A stretch of 64,000 nucleotides of DNA from Acinetobacter rongchengensis (GCF_003611475.1 NZ_RAXT01000001.1:62001-126000); one strand, 5' to 3'. Shown: positions 37,534 through 48,271, counted from the stretch's first letter. Made by a program: numbers and translations. The notes: a model not told the origin generated them from the letters alone.

Positions 37534-37570
37534 AAAAAAGCCTTTTAATGCTGAATTAAAAGGCTTTTTT
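37534..37570. terminator. Bidirectional terminator
   Basis: GCCTTTTAAT (37540-37549) pairs with ATTAAAAGGC (37555-37564), flanked by A6 and T6. It serves both the acyl-CoA synthetase gene and the convergent tamB. Confidence 0.9.
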
Positions 37571-37600
37571 ATTTTCCCATAAAGCCAAGTGTTTAGCGTT

Positions 37601-40600
37601 TTAGAATCTCCAATGATAGAACAAATCGATTGCTTTCTCTAAAGACTGGCTCGCTTCCAAATATAAGCGTTTATTCATTTGATAACGTAAAGTGAGTTTA
37701 TTGACTGGTGTAAAGACACCAACACCATAACGAATATATAAGTCTGGGGTAATATAACCCGTCAAGCTGACTTGAGTATCATCACCTGTGCCCTGTGCAT
37801 CAAAAGACAAACCACTTAAACCAAAAGTACGTCCAATTTGATTGGTAAATGCACGTGTACCGCCCAATCCTAAACTAATTCCCGCTGCTGCAATGGTGTT
37901 ATTCACATCAGATTTGAAGCCTTGTTCATTACTTAAGCCACTTGAACCTTCATTAATACGTCCTGTAATTAACGCATTCATTGCCTCTTGATCAGATAAT
38001 CCAGCATCATTATACACTTGAATATTTGGACTCGATGCCGTACCAGTAATACGAACACCGACGATACTGCCTGAAATACTCTTGTTGGTGTCAATGTCTA
38101 ATGTTGGATTGGCTAATGGACCATTAAAACGCGCAATTGCACGATTCAAATCTAAACGCTGACCATACGCTTCGATCGTTACTTTTTGACTCACACCAAT
38201 CGCACCATTGGCACGCATGGCTGTTTCTAAACCACGTTGCGTGAGGTATAAACGACCAACCAATGGAATACGACTATTAAAGCCTTCAAAAATCACTTTA
38301 TCACCAAGATTGACGGTAACATCTGCGCGTATATCCCACGGTTTAGCTGCACGTAGAATGGCGAGTTGGTTCTCTCCTTCTTTTACAATACGTACATCTG
38401 GTGAAACATTGACGACTGTTGCACTTGCTTCAGGCATTGAAATCAACGCACGAGGCACATCGACTTTACCTTTCACAGCAACACGCTTACTCATTGGCAA
38501 TGCGTCTACTTCAATATCAGTATCAACCACTGCTGTGATCAAAGGGGCTTGACGAATCAATAATTTTTCACCATTTAACTTTAATTGCACACGTAGATCA
38601 TTTTTCCAATCAATACTGCCATTGATTTTACCGACACCACGCCCACTGTTAAATGCACCATTAATCATCACAACATCTTGGCGAATTGAAGAATAAATTT
38701 GCACATTTGTTAAATTAACAGGCAGTGAAATCATACTGATTTCACCATTTTTCAACCGCATCTCACCATCAAATAAGGGCTGAGATAAGGTTCCATTAAT
38801 CTTACCTGCAAGTGACAATGTCCCATCTAACTTACGTATATCTGCAATAAATGGTTTTAAAATCTGTAATTGAACTTCGTTAAAGGCAACTTCACCACGT
38901 ATTGGTTTTGAGTCAACATAGGGGTTTACAATAACACTCGCATATCCTGTACCAATATTTGGTGCTTTTAAATCAACACGTAGTAGTAATCCATCTGCAA
39001 TGCTTTTAGCAATAATACTGGCTTCATCATAGTTCATCGATGTCGAAACATCTTCAGGATTCTCTGCAGCAATCCCAATTTCACCGTTACGTGTGATTAA
39101 CTTAGCATCCAGTTTAGGCTTTGCGCCTTGCGCCCATGATGCTTTTGCATAACCATTTAATTTACCAGTTAATGCTAAGCCTGCTGGCATAAATGCAGCA
39201 AAATCATTTAAATCTAGATTTTGAGTGAGGAATGAAACATTACCACTTTTCTTACTCACACGTATCGGCTGATCAAAACACAACTGACTTTGCTGACTCT
39301 GCCAACAATGCTGTCCCACATATAGCTCAGCTTTAGCAGAGGAATAAATAATCGGGGCATTCTTTTGTTGAAGTAAATGTGCACGAACCGAATCAAATTC
39401 ACCTTTTTGAACTTGCCCTAACCAATCATTCTGAGCATTAAAGCCACCTGCCAATTGCATATAGAATTTTGAATAATAATTCCAACCCTGTAATTGCAAT
39501 AAATGTGCTTTGCGCGTACCCGACAAAGTAATCGCCGCATGCTGAATTTCACGATCACCGCTACGCAATGTCTCCATCTGCGCAACCATTTTTGAAGGCA
39601 CTGTTTCAGAGGTTGGCAATTCACCTTTCAAACTCAGTTTTTTAATACTAATATCATTAAAACTAAAACGATCAACCACTAAGTTTGCCGTCGCACTTAA
39701 ACGTGGTTCTATTTGTAAATTTAAATAACCATATGCTTTACCACGCAATCCTGAATAAATCTCATATAAAGCAGGGGCATTGACCTTTAGGCGTAGGTTT
39801 TGCGCATTTCCTGCGGCTTGAACTTGATTATTGGCATAGGACAGGAATAAGTTATTTGCCTCAAATTGCTGAGGAACAAAGCCTTTTTGATCTGAATTTA
39901 GCATGATTGCCAAATTACCACGACCACGTAAAGGCTTATTATTAATCATTCCTGCAATATTAAGTTGTTGAATGTTAATTCTTTTCTGCTGATCAGACCA
40001 ACGACCTTGAGTTTTAACATTTCCAGAAACTTCACCACGCACCGAAGATACAAAGTATTGTGGTTTAAAGCGAACCAATGAAGTGCTAATGTCCCAACTC
40101 AGGCCATTAGCCACATGCACTAGACCACTTGCAAATACTTTTCCAGCAACACCATCATGCCGTAACTCGGATATTTTGATCAATTCAGGTGTACCAGACA
40201 CCCGTAGTTTTAATAAACCACTGCCTTGTTTCAATTGTGCCGCATTGAGTGTACCATCATAATTCACAGCAAAGCCTTTAAAGTCTCCACCTGCTTTTTG
40301 ATCTGCAAAAATAACCGCAGCAGTACTTTTACCTGTCAATCGGATTGTCTCAGGATTGGCTTGATTGGCAATTCGTCCAGTTAAATCGATACGATCAAAA
40401 GAAATGAGCTGTTGATTTGGTTTTGCAAAACCATTTGCTTTAACTTGACCATTTAACAAATTTACTGGAGCACTCGCAAGCACAGATTGCGGATTAAAAT
40501 CTTTCGCATTCAATAATGCTGTCCACTTCAATTGGCGTTTATCTGTCGGTAATTCAATTACTGCATGACCCGAAAGGTTGCCTCGATCTGCCAAATAATT

Positions 40601-42136
40601 AAAAGCTGGAATATGTAAGTCGTTGCCTTTTAAGTCTAGTTGCGCATTATATTTACCTGCTGGCAAACTCCCTTTTTCATGTTGCCGCACTACGGTTGCA
40701 ACATGAATATTTTGTTGACCTTCAAGCAATGCTAAATTGACTTGACCTTGCTCACTACTTAACCACCCCACATATGGAACGGCTCGATCAATATTCTTCC
40801 AATTTACACCCAGTTGCATAGGTTCAGGCTTTTGATTTTTTTGTTGTGCCTGATCCAGTTTTACATTCCAAGTTTCATACTTATCAAAAGCAACATTTGC
40901 GGTTAAATGCATTCCTTGTTTAAGTGCGCCAACCGAGGAAATATTGGCATCTAATGACGGTGGTAAAAAGTCTTGAACAACTTGTGGAATAATTTTGTCT
41001 TTTGGATTAATCCGATCTAAACGACCTTTAATATCCCAATGCACATGATCTTGCCAACTCACCAGTCCCGCAGCATTTACTGCCCCACCCATCAATTGAC
41101 CATTTACATTACTGATGTTCAGTTGGTTTACCAAGTCTGTATGTGCAAGACCTGTATATTGACCTTGTGGAATATTTTTCCCACTTATATCTGTATTGAT
41201 TTCTAAGTTTAAACCTTTAATATCACCTTGGAATTTTGCGATACCATTCTTTGATAAAAGCGCTTGTTCTACTAACAAAGGCCAATGGTAATCTTTAAAA
41301 TTTAAAGCACCATTCATAGGCACATTGGGACGCATTGGATGCAATACAGCCCAACCTGTTAATAAATCAGGGGTTCTAGTCGCTACACCTGCTTTAATCG
41401 TGTCTAAAGAACCACGTGCTTGCACATAGATATCTTGAATATTTAAACTTTTAAGAGATGGTAAACGAACGACCGCTTGTGCATTTAAAGGATATTTCCC
41501 TTTAAAATCCATATTGCCTTTCGCATTTTTAACAGACAAATAGCCCATATCCATGCTTGAATTTTCAAATTTTAATTCAGTACCAGACCACAATCCTTCT
41601 TCTAAATGCACATCATTAAAATTTACCTTGGCTGAATAGGTTTGAATTTGTAAATGATCTATATCTGCCTGATCTACCCGCAGAATAAAAGGCAATTTGA
41701 TTTCACTAAATTTAAACGGTTCGTTACTTGGTGGGGTCTTTGTGATAATTCTTAAATTATTAACATCGGCATGACTTAAATGAATTTCTTTATCAAAAAT
41801 AGCTCGCCAACCTAAAGAAACATCTGCTCGATCTATTTTAATATCTACAGGTTTTAGGGTGACTAGAATATTTTTGAGAATAATCCCTTGTAAAAGATTG
41901 CCACCTTCATATTGATAATGAATAATTTTTTGACTTGCAGCAACACGATCAAGTAAAAATTTACTGCCCTTGTCCGTGCTAAACATCACAGCTAATGCCG
42001 TCACCAATAAAACAACGATCAAAAACACTGACAGCAGAATATTGCGTAATAAATTACGTTTCTTTGGGCTCTGTTCAGGCTCTAATGAATTACTTTGTTG
42101 TTCATTCTGAACATCTTGATGTTCTGCATCAGTCAT
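37601..42136 (-). CDS. tamB: Translocation and assembly module protein TamB
   Basis: 1511 aa, larger than E. coli TamB (1259 aa). An N-terminal membrane anchor (about 31-48) precedes a very long repetitive beta-strand region that bridges the periplasm. The C-terminal DUF490 domain carries ITGTASSPNIQVYND and ends in a hydrophobic strand (LFYHWRF). With TamA it supports outer-membrane protein insertion and, in current models, phospholipid movement to the outer membrane. It lies 59 bases downstream of tamA. Confidence 0.94.
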   Translation of the reverse strand: MTDAEHQDVQNEQQSNSLEPEQSPKKRNLLRNILLSVFLIVVLLVTALAVMFSTDKGSKFLLDRVAASQKIIHYQYEGGNLLQGIILKNILVTLKPVDIKIDRADVSLGWRAIFDKEIHLSHADVNNLRIITKTPPSNEPFKFSEIKLPFILRVDQADIDHLQIQTYSAKVNFNDVHLEEGLWSGTELKFENSSMDMGYLSVKNAKGNMDFKGKYPLNAQAVVRLPSLKSLNIQDIYVQARGSLDTIKAGVATRTPDLLTGWAVLHPMRPNVPMNGALNFKDYHWPLLVEQALLSKNGIAKFQGDIKGLNLEINTDISGKNIPQGQYTGLAHTDLVNQLNISNVNGQLMGGAVNAAGLVSWQDHVHWDIKGRLDRINPKDKIIPQVVQDFLPPSLDANISSVGALKQGMHLTANVAFDKYETWNVKLDQAQQKNQKPEPMQLGVNWKNIDRAVPYVGWLSSEQGQVNLALLEGQQNIHVATVVRQHEKGSLPAGKYNAQLDLKGNDLHIPAFNYLADRGNLSGHAVIELPTDKRQLKWTALLNAKDFNPQSVLASAPVNLLNGQVKANGFAKPNQQLISFDRIDLTGRIANQANPETIRLTGKSTAAVIFADQKAGGDFKGFAVNYDGTLNAAQLKQGSGLLKLRVSGTPELIKISELRHDGVAGKVFASGLVHVANGLSWDISTSLVRFKPQYFVSSVRGEVSGNVKTQGRWSDQQKRINIQQLNIAGMINNKPLRGRGNLAIMLNSDQKGFVPQQFEANNLFLSYANNQVQAAGNAQNLRLKVNAPALYEIYSGLRGKAYGYLNLQIEPRLSATANLVVDRFSFNDISIKKLSLKGELPTSETVPSKMVAQMETLRSGDREIQHAAITLSGTRKAHLLQLQGWNYYSKFYMQLAGGFNAQNDWLGQVQKGEFDSVRAHLLQQKNAPIIYSSAKAELYVGQHCWQSQQSQLCFDQPIRVSKKSGNVSFLTQNLDLNDFAAFMPAGLALTGKLNGYAKASWAQGAKPKLDAKLITRNGEIGIAAENPEDVSTSMNYDEASIIAKSIADGLLLRVDLKAPNIGTGYASVIVNPYVDSKPIRGEVAFNEVQLQILKPFIADIRKLDGTLSLAGKINGTLSQPLFDGEMRLKNGEISMISLPVNLTNVQIYSSIRQDVVMINGAFNSGRGVGKINGSIDWKNDLRVQLKLNGEKLLIRQAPLITAVVDTDIEVDALPMSKRVAVKGKVDVPRALISMPEASATVVNVSPDVRIVKEGENQLAILRAAKPWDIRADVTVNLGDKVIFEGFNSRIPLVGRLYLTQRGLETAMRANGAIGVSQKVTIEAYGQRLDLNRAIARFNGPLANPTLDIDTNKSISGSIVGVRITGTASSPNIQVYNDAGLSDQEAMNALITGRINEGSSGLSNEQGFKSDVNNTIAAAGISLGLGGTRAFTNQIGRTFGLSGLSFDAQGTGDDTQVSLTGYITPDLYIRYGVGVFTPVNKLTLRYQMNKRLYLEASQSLEKAIDLFYHWRF

Positions 42137-42195
42137 ATTATTTCCAAAGTTCTCACTGATTTTAAATCATTCATTTATTCTATGGGGTACGGATA

Positions 42196-44919
42196 TTAAA
42201 GTTGCGATCCAATATAGAAATGTAATCGAATCGGACGATCTGGATCTGATATTCCAGAAGCCAAGTCTAATCGAATTGGGCCAATCGGTGATTTCCAGCG
42301 TATACCTAGACCGATACTATATTCTGTATTATTACTAAAGTTTTTATTGTAGGCATTACCAACATCACTAAAAATAGCGGCACGCCAACCTTCTTTAAAC
42401 TGATAGTTATATTCTACTGAGCCAACAGCTAAAGCTTGTCCTCCAACGTCATAACCATACTCCACTGGTGAAAGACTCTTATAATCAAAACCTCTCAGGC
42501 TTTGGTCACCACCTGCAAAGAATCTTAAATTATAAGGCACTTGTTGAAAATCTTTAGCGAAAATATACCCCACATCCAAACCACCAACAAATTGATGATT
42601 ATCATTTTTCCCCAATGAATATAGCGCCTTCCATGTTGTATTGACGATCGCCATGTCTGTATCAGTCAATAATGATTCACTACCCATTTGAATTTTATAC
42701 GATTGCTTAAAACCGCGGGTTGGATTCACTCGATTATCACTGGTGGTTTTGGTTGCTTCATATCCAAATAATAAGGATTCTTGCTCTTCGTTCGAACCTG
42801 GTATTAAAAAAGCATCGGGAATGTCATCCACATCCACCACACCATTTTGCGTAATTCGGTCTAAACGATAACGTACGCCAAAAATATGCTGCCATTCTTT
42901 ACGAGATCCTTTGATCACACGGTCTACACCTGCAACAGCAGACTCAATGATCAAATCCAAATCATTACCAATTCCTCCACGATCTTCACGCTCATAACCA
43001 GCAACGAGGCTTATATAATCATTCAGTGGATGTTTATAAGGAATATTATATCGAGCATCAAAAGACTGACGAATTTGCGATAACTCGAAGTTTGCATCAA
43101 AAGAATGCCCTAAATGGTTGACGATGGCACGGCGATACTGACTCCGTAAACGAACACCTGTATCTGTTCCAAAACCAATACCTGTTTCTAAACTATTTAG
43201 ACGATCTGCATTTAAAGTTACAATGACAGGAATTTTCTTTTCTTCACGTGCTTTATCTTTGAGTAAATCTTCTTCAGATTCTTTTTCTTTTTGCTGAGTT
43301 TGTAATTGTCTTAAATTCGGGTCTGTATCTGCTTGTTGAGTACCCGCAAACTGATTTTCATCGACAACTGTCTGCGTTACTTCTTTATCAGAATGTTTGG
43401 CATTTTCAACTTGTGTCTGCTCTGCAAATGAAGCAGCAGCGATACGCTCCTGATCAACCAATAATTGTAAATCCTCAGGTAACTCTAAAGGCTTTACAAT
43501 TGGATCAGGTTTTACAGCATCCACTAAAGTATAGTTAAAATAACGTGAGTTGGTTAAGTTATTCGCCAAACCATTGACACGCCATGCGGTATAATCCGCA
43601 TCATCTTTCCAAGGAACCATCGATTCAAGAACTTTCAGATCGATCGGAAGTGGTTTAGAAGGATCACTCATTCTAAATTCAACATGACCTAGCTTATAAC
43701 GCTCACCCGTTTCATATTTTAAATTAATTTTAGCTTTATTCTGTGGTTGTTCAACTTTAACATCGTGTAAACGCCAGTGGCTGTCAAAAAAACCATTATC
43801 AACTGCAGCATCGGTAATACGTGATTTTGTGGTTTCATATAAACCGTGGTTAAAAATATCACCTATCTCCAAATCTGGTAAGACACGTATCACTTGGAAT
43901 TGAGCGAGATTTGCTCCCGCACCACTGCCTTCTATATTTTGCTCTGCCACGATTACAGGTTCATTCGCAACAACACTTACTTTTAAGTGATTATCATCTA
44001 GTTTTGAAAATTTAAATTGTGCATTGTAATAGCCAACAGCTTGAGCAGCTTGTACAGTAAGTGTTCTCAATTGTGAAACAGAACCATTAAAATCTAAAAA
44101 AGCCTCTTGAGTAAAAGAAGATAATTTCGCTTTAATATTGTCAGTAAGGACTTTAGGCCCACCCTCAACTGTCACCATAATTTTGGGAATGGTCGCAACA
44201 TTACTTTGCGGTTGAATGACTTTGTTCATCAGCCCTTTAAAGAAACCAACTTTAACCTCTTCAGACTTTGCTTCATTCAAGGTTGGATCTGTTAATGTCT
44301 TCGCTGTGTCATTTCTTTCTACTGAAATATCACGCTCTGAATGAATCGTTTGAATGAGTTGATCCACGTTGACAGGTGCTTGCGTAATTTCGGAGACTTC
44401 TTGTTGTGTAGCATCATGCACAACCACTTCGGGGGCTTGTGTTACACCATTCCTAAAATCAAGCGCTTCTTTCTTTGCTTCTTCTGCGACTCGGAAAATT
44501 TCATTTGCTAAAGATGGGTCAACGGGTGCAATCGGTAAATCTTCCAAATCATCAAATTGAATCGGTTTAAAGTCATCCTGAACCCCCAAGTTTTGCTCTT
44601 GCTGTTGAAGCATGGATAAACTATCGACCGATGTTGCCGCTTGGCTTTGTTCTATTTTTTCATCAATTTGGTCGATTTTTTCATTCGACAAACCTTGTTG
44701 CTTTGCTGCGGTTTCTAATTGCTCTTGCGTATTGGTAATTTCAGTGGTTTGATTTTCTTGTTTTATACTGCCCTGCGCTGGTTCAGCGTAACTTACAGGT
44801 ACAGCAAAAACACTTAAAAAAACACTTGCGCATAAGAGTTTATTGATATGATAACTATCAAAGTGAAGATGCATACAATGTGCAAGTACAGATTTTTTAA
44901 ATTTAATTTTTGCTGGCAT
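42196..44919 (-). CDS. tamA: Translocation and assembly module protein TamA
   Basis: 907 aa Omp85 protein, against 577 aa in E. coli. A signal sequence ends near SYA-EPA (about 45). Residues about 46-245 are Gln/Glu-rich and probably disordered. POTRA domains cover about 247-480, a second charged insert about 485-565, and the barrel 565-907. Loop 6 has FFAGGDQSLRGFDY and the last strand ends HFYIGSQL. Met16 is an alternative start giving a cleaner signal peptide. The gene precedes tamB in one operon. Confidence 0.92.
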   Translation of the reverse strand: MPAKIKFKKSVLAHCMHLHFDSYHINKLLCASVFLSVFAVPVSYAEPAQGSIKQENQTTEITNTQEQLETAAKQQGLSNEKIDQIDEKIEQSQAATSVDSLSMLQQQEQNLGVQDDFKPIQFDDLEDLPIAPVDPSLANEIFRVAEEAKKEALDFRNGVTQAPEVVVHDATQQEVSEITQAPVNVDQLIQTIHSERDISVERNDTAKTLTDPTLNEAKSEEVKVGFFKGLMNKVIQPQSNVATIPKIMVTVEGGPKVLTDNIKAKLSSFTQEAFLDFNGSVSQLRTLTVQAAQAVGYYNAQFKFSKLDDNHLKVSVVANEPVIVAEQNIEGSGAGANLAQFQVIRVLPDLEIGDIFNHGLYETTKSRITDAAVDNGFFDSHWRLHDVKVEQPQNKAKINLKYETGERYKLGHVEFRMSDPSKPLPIDLKVLESMVPWKDDADYTAWRVNGLANNLTNSRYFNYTLVDAVKPDPIVKPLELPEDLQLLVDQERIAAASFAEQTQVENAKHSDKEVTQTVVDENQFAGTQQADTDPNLRQLQTQQKEKESEEDLLKDKAREEKKIPVIVTLNADRLNSLETGIGFGTDTGVRLRSQYRRAIVNHLGHSFDANFELSQIRQSFDARYNIPYKHPLNDYISLVAGYEREDRGGIGNDLDLIIESAVAGVDRVIKGSRKEWQHIFGVRYRLDRITQNGVVDVDDIPDAFLIPGSNEEQESLLFGYEATKTTSDNRVNPTRGFKQSYKIQMGSESLLTDTDMAIVNTTWKALYSLGKNDNHQFVGGLDVGYIFAKDFQQVPYNLRFFAGGDQSLRGFDYKSLSPVEYGYDVGGQALAVGSVEYNYQFKEGWRAAIFSDVGNAYNKNFSNNTEYSIGLGIRWKSPIGPIRLDLASGISDPDRPIRLHFYIGSQL

Positions 44920-45081
44920 ACCAAGCTCTAATTATCTAAATATATTAAATGAAATTTACACTGAACAATGTATATTTCTAACACCCAAAACAATTGGTTT
45001 TAAACATGATTTAAGGTTAAAACATGATACATGATTTTGTATGATAGTTACTATTTCACCACATTTTTCATAAATAACTAA

Positions 45082-46416
45082 ATGAAGTCATCTACAATGG
45101 AAAAAAATGAACACATTTTAGCTACACGGCGTTTTCTGCCGATGTTTCTTACTCAGTTCTTTGGTGCATTAAACGATAATGTGTATAAACAATCACTTTT
45201 ACTCGTCATCACCTATGGATGGATTCAACAGCAAGCTGCAAGTATAAGTACACTCAACAACCTTGCTGCATTGTTATTTATTCTACCTTATTTCATCTTT
45301 TCTGCGACAGCAGGACAAATTGCAGATAAGTACGAACGTTCATTTTTAGTCCGAAGTATTAAAATACTCGAAATTATCATCATGCTGATTGCTTCGGCTG
45401 GTTTTTTATTGGGTAATTTATGGATTTTACTTTTTGCCTTATTTTTAATGGGAACCCACAGTACTTTCTTTGGCCCAATCAAATATGCAATTTTACCTGA
45501 TATTTTAAAACCCAATGAATTGATGTCTGGAAATGCGCTATTTCAATCTGGAACATCCATTGCAATTTTAATTGGTATGATTTTAGGTGGCGCGGTGATT
45601 TCACTGTCACAAGGCAATATGGTCTGGATTTGCTTAACCATTACAGCAATTGCGGTGATTGGTTATCTATGTAGTCGCTTTGTCCTTAAACAACCCACGA
45701 CCAATACTGATTTAGAAATTGACTGGAATTTTTTCCGTACCAGTTTTCAAACAATTCGCTATGCGAAAAGCTTACCTTTAATTTTTATCGTTCTTTTGGG
45801 TAACTCATGGTATTGGTTTTATGGCGCAACTTATCTCACGCAAATTCCTCAATTAACTCAGCAGAACTTACATGCCAATGAAAATGTAGTCAGCCTGCTT
45901 TTAACATTTTTTTCAGTCGGTATCGGTGTTGGTTCTTTACTGTGCCGTAAGATTGGTGGAACTGAAGTCAATATTAAGATGGTGCCGATTGGTGCAATCG
46001 GATTAACTGTATTTGCACTTTATTTAGCAGCAAGCTTGGCATTCGTTCCTGAACGTACAGGCGACTTAATTACAATTTCCGATATGTTTAGCTCAGGGGC
46101 TGTTTATTATCATGTCATGATTGCAGTCACTTTACTGGGAATTAGCGGTGGATTTTATATCGTCCCTTTGTACGCCATGATGCAAGCCTATGCACCTAAA
46201 TCACATCGTGCACGTGTGGTTGCTGCCAATAATATCTTTAATGCAATATTCATGGTTTCCTCTGCGATTTTCTCTATAATCATCTTAAGTATTTTAAAAA
46301 TAGATATTAAAATTCTATTTTGTATTACCGCTATACTCAGTGCGATTTTTAGTACGTGGTTATTACTTCGCTTAAAACCGCTGATTGCCACAACTCAAGC
46401 TTCTTTGGAGGACTAA
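45082..46416 (+). CDS. MFS transporter, LplT-like (lysophospholipid flippase)
   Basis: 444 aa with about 12 hydrophobic segments. RRFLPMFLTQFFGALNDNVYKQS near the N-terminus and GTHSTFFGPIKYAILPD match LplT and the MFS half of MFS-acyltransferase fusions, which flip lysophospholipids inward for re-acylation. No acyltransferase domain is fused, and no aas gene is adjacent; a stand-alone acyltransferase lies at 52612. ATG 45097 is an alternative start. Followed by coq7 after one base. Confidence 0.8.
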   Translation: MKSSTMEKNEHILATRRFLPMFLTQFFGALNDNVYKQSLLLVITYGWIQQQAASISTLNNLAALLFILPYFIFSATAGQIADKYERSFLVRSIKILEIIIMLIASAGFLLGNLWILLFALFLMGTHSTFFGPIKYAILPDILKPNELMSGNALFQSGTSIAILIGMILGGAVISLSQGNMVWICLTITAIAVIGYLCSRFVLKQPTTNTDLEIDWNFFRTSFQTIRYAKSLPLIFIVLLGNSWYWFYGATYLTQIPQLTQQNLHANENVVSLLLTFFSVGIGVGSLLCRKIGGTEVNIKMVPIGAIGLTVFALYLAASLAFVPERTGDLITISDMFSSGAVYYHVMIAVTLLGISGGFYIVPLYAMMQAYAPKSHRARVVAANNIFNAIFMVSSAIFSIIILSILKIDIKILFCITAILSAIFSTWLLLRLKPLIATTQASLED

Positions 46417-46417
46417 T

Positions 46418-47053
46418 ATGCGTCAATATACTGGCATTGATAAACTGATCAATTCATTCGATCAAGCTTTAAGAAGTTTAGTACCAGGCGCGACGTCTGC
46501 ACAAAGAATGAATCCTTCAAATGACACAGAAACCCAATTAGCCGTCAGTGAAGCGCGTCATGTTGCAGGTCTAATGCGGGTGAATCATAGTGGTGAAGTA
46601 TGTGCGCAAGCGCTTTATCATGGGCAGGCTTTGACTGCAAAGCTGCCGAATGTACGCCGTGAAATGGAGTTTGCTGCGATTGAAGAGCAAGACCATTTGG
46701 CATGGTGTGAAGATCGCTTAAAAGAATTGGATAGTCATACCAGTTTATTAAACCCAGTTTGGTACGGGCTTTCTTTTGGTATGGGCGCACTGGCAGGTAT
46801 TGCCGGTGATAAATACAGCTTAGGTTTTGTTGCAGAAACTGAACGTCAGGTAAGCCTGCATTTACAACATCATATTAGCCAACTGCCTGCACAAGATGAA
46901 CGTTCTCGTAAAATACTGGTACAAATGAATGAAGATGAATTGCACCACCGTGATACAGCTTTAGAAGCAGGTGGCGTTGATTTACCGATTCCAGTCAAAA
47001 TCACCATGACAGCTATTTCAAAATTGATGACCAAGACCAGTTATTATATTTAA
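46418..47053 (+). CDS. coq7: 3-demethoxyubiquinol 3-hydroxylase Coq7
   Basis: 211 aa di-iron hydroxylase of ubiquinone synthesis. The carboxylate-bridged iron ligands appear in RVNHSGEVCAQALYHGQ, AAIEEQDHLAWCE and LVQMNEDELHHRDTA. ATG 46418 has a perfect GGAGG upstream, so I reject the longer frame. It follows the LplT-like gene with one base between and may share its promoter. Confidence 0.95.
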   Translation: MRQYTGIDKLINSFDQALRSLVPGATSAQRMNPSNDTETQLAVSEARHVAGLMRVNHSGEVCAQALYHGQALTAKLPNVRREMEFAAIEEQDHLAWCEDRLKELDSHTSLLNPVWYGLSFGMGALAGIAGDKYSLGFVAETERQVSLHLQHHISQLPAQDERSRKILVQMNEDELHHRDTALEAGGVDLPIPVKITMTAISKLMTKTSYYI

Positions 47054-47070
47054 AAGGCTTTTTCTCTCGC

Positions 47071-47098
47071 TACTTCTCACTTTTTGAAGTGAGAAGTA
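47071..47098 (+). terminator. Hairpin after coq7
   Basis: TACTTCTCAC (47071-47080) pairs perfectly with GTGAGAAGTA (47089-47098) over an eight-base loop. There is no U-tract, so it may be an RNA-stabilising stem rather than an intrinsic terminator. Confidence 0.45.
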
Positions 47099-47269
47099 TG
47101 CTCTGTAGGGAGAGAATTCAAACATTCTAGAATACGCAAGATTGCAGTCCATTCAGCTTTTATAGCAGTACAACTGTTTTTAAAACAATCTCTACTTTAC
47201 TCATTTAATGTCTTTGAATATTATCAAGTCGATAAGTACTTGAATAAATAAATGATTGAATCAATAGCG

Positions 47270-47812
47270 CTACTCACTCAACCCAAACAATAATTTAGCA
47301 TTGTGTGGTGCTGACTTTGTCGCCTCTACAGGCAATAAAGAGGGATTGAATGGATAAGCTGCACCATCAAACCTTAACATTACTTGTCCATGCTTTCGGC
47401 TATAAACCAACAACTGTTTCCAACCATTACTGACATAAGTTGTTGAATAAACTGGGCTATCAACCAAAGTTGTTTTACTCAAAAATTCAAATGTTTGATT
47501 GGGTTTTCCTTTAAAGATGAGCATCGTACAACCACCTGAACCACACCAATCCAGACCATTTAAAAGTACTAAAGCCTCTTGTTGTCCATCACCATTCAGG
47601 TCATCAAAAGCCACCTCATAAGTAGATGAATCTTTTGTATAAGCGTGAACACTTTGTTTTAAATTGCTATCACGTTGTTGCGAAGATTGATTGTTAACTT
47701 CAGTGTTTGATATAACTTCTGTGTTTAATAGTTGAATTGATTGTTCAGGCAACTGTGTACACGCATTCAATAAAAGCGCAGTGCTCAACAATACCCATGA
47801 TTTCAAATACAT
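47270..47812 (-). CDS. Putative lipoprotein
   Basis: 180 aa with a lipoprotein signal: hydrophobic core, then LLNAC with the lipid Cys at 18. The mature part contains DDLNGDGQQEALVLL, a calcium-loop-like VCBS/FG-GAP motif, followed by a cysteine pair in DWCGSGGCTMLIF. The residue after Cys is Thr, not Asp, favouring outer-membrane sorting. No named family. ATG 47810-47812 has AGG seven bases upstream. Confidence 0.75.
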   Translation of the reverse strand: MYLKSWVLLSTALLLNACTQLPEQSIQLLNTEVISNTEVNNQSSQQRDSNLKQSVHAYTKDSSTYEVAFDDLNGDGQQEALVLLNGLDWCGSGGCTMLIFKGKPNQTFEFLSKTTLVDSPVYSTTYVSNGWKQLLVYSRKHGQVMLRFDGAAYPFNPSLLPVEATKSAPHNAKLLFGLSE

Positions 47813-47839
47813 CACTATACCTTTCTAATTTTCAAATTC

Positions 47840-48271
47840 TTATAAAACGATAACAGGAAATTGATGCTCAGGATGATTAAATAACATATCTTGCCAAATA
47901 TCATACATTGGAATCTTAACATCCAAAGCCAATGGTAATTTTTTAGGATTAAATTGCATTTGCGTTAAATCACGCCCCCAAGCTATCAAATCAACGTCTA
48001 AAGAGATATTGTGTGAAGGACGGACACGACCAGAATCTGCTTCCATCTTTTTTAATAAAGTGATGATTTCATCAACAGAGAATTGGCTTTTAAGCAAACA
48101 CGCTGCATTCCAGTAATCTGCCCCTATGCCATCACGACATGGAATAATATAAATTTTTGAAAAAGTCGCTTCACCCAAACTCAAAATTTGAGCAAATGTT
48201 TTTTGAAAATTATATTGAGGAGCGCTATTACTCGCCAGAGCTAGGGCGAATATCGTTTCGGTGGCGTTCAA
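47840..48271 (-). CDS. FolK-like protein (divergent HPPK)
   Basis: 143 aa, related to 6-hydroxymethyl-dihydropterin pyrophosphokinase. It has the family opening (LALASNSAPQYNFQKT) and the metal-binding Asp92/Asp94 in SLDVDLIAWG. The canonical W-G-P-R before the first Asp, including the catalytic Arg, is replaced by H-N-I-S, and the C-terminus is short. Similar short FolK paralogues follow folB in Pseudomonas. It may be a weak enzyme or have another role. It overlaps folB by 44 bases. Confidence 0.75.
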   Translation of the reverse strand: MNATETIFALALASNSAPQYNFQKTFAQILSLGEATFSKIYIIPCRDGIGADYWNAACLLKSQFSVDEIITLLKKMEADSGRVRPSHNISLDVDLIAWGRDLTQMQFNPKKLPLALDVKIPMYDIWQDMLFNHPEHQFPVIVL

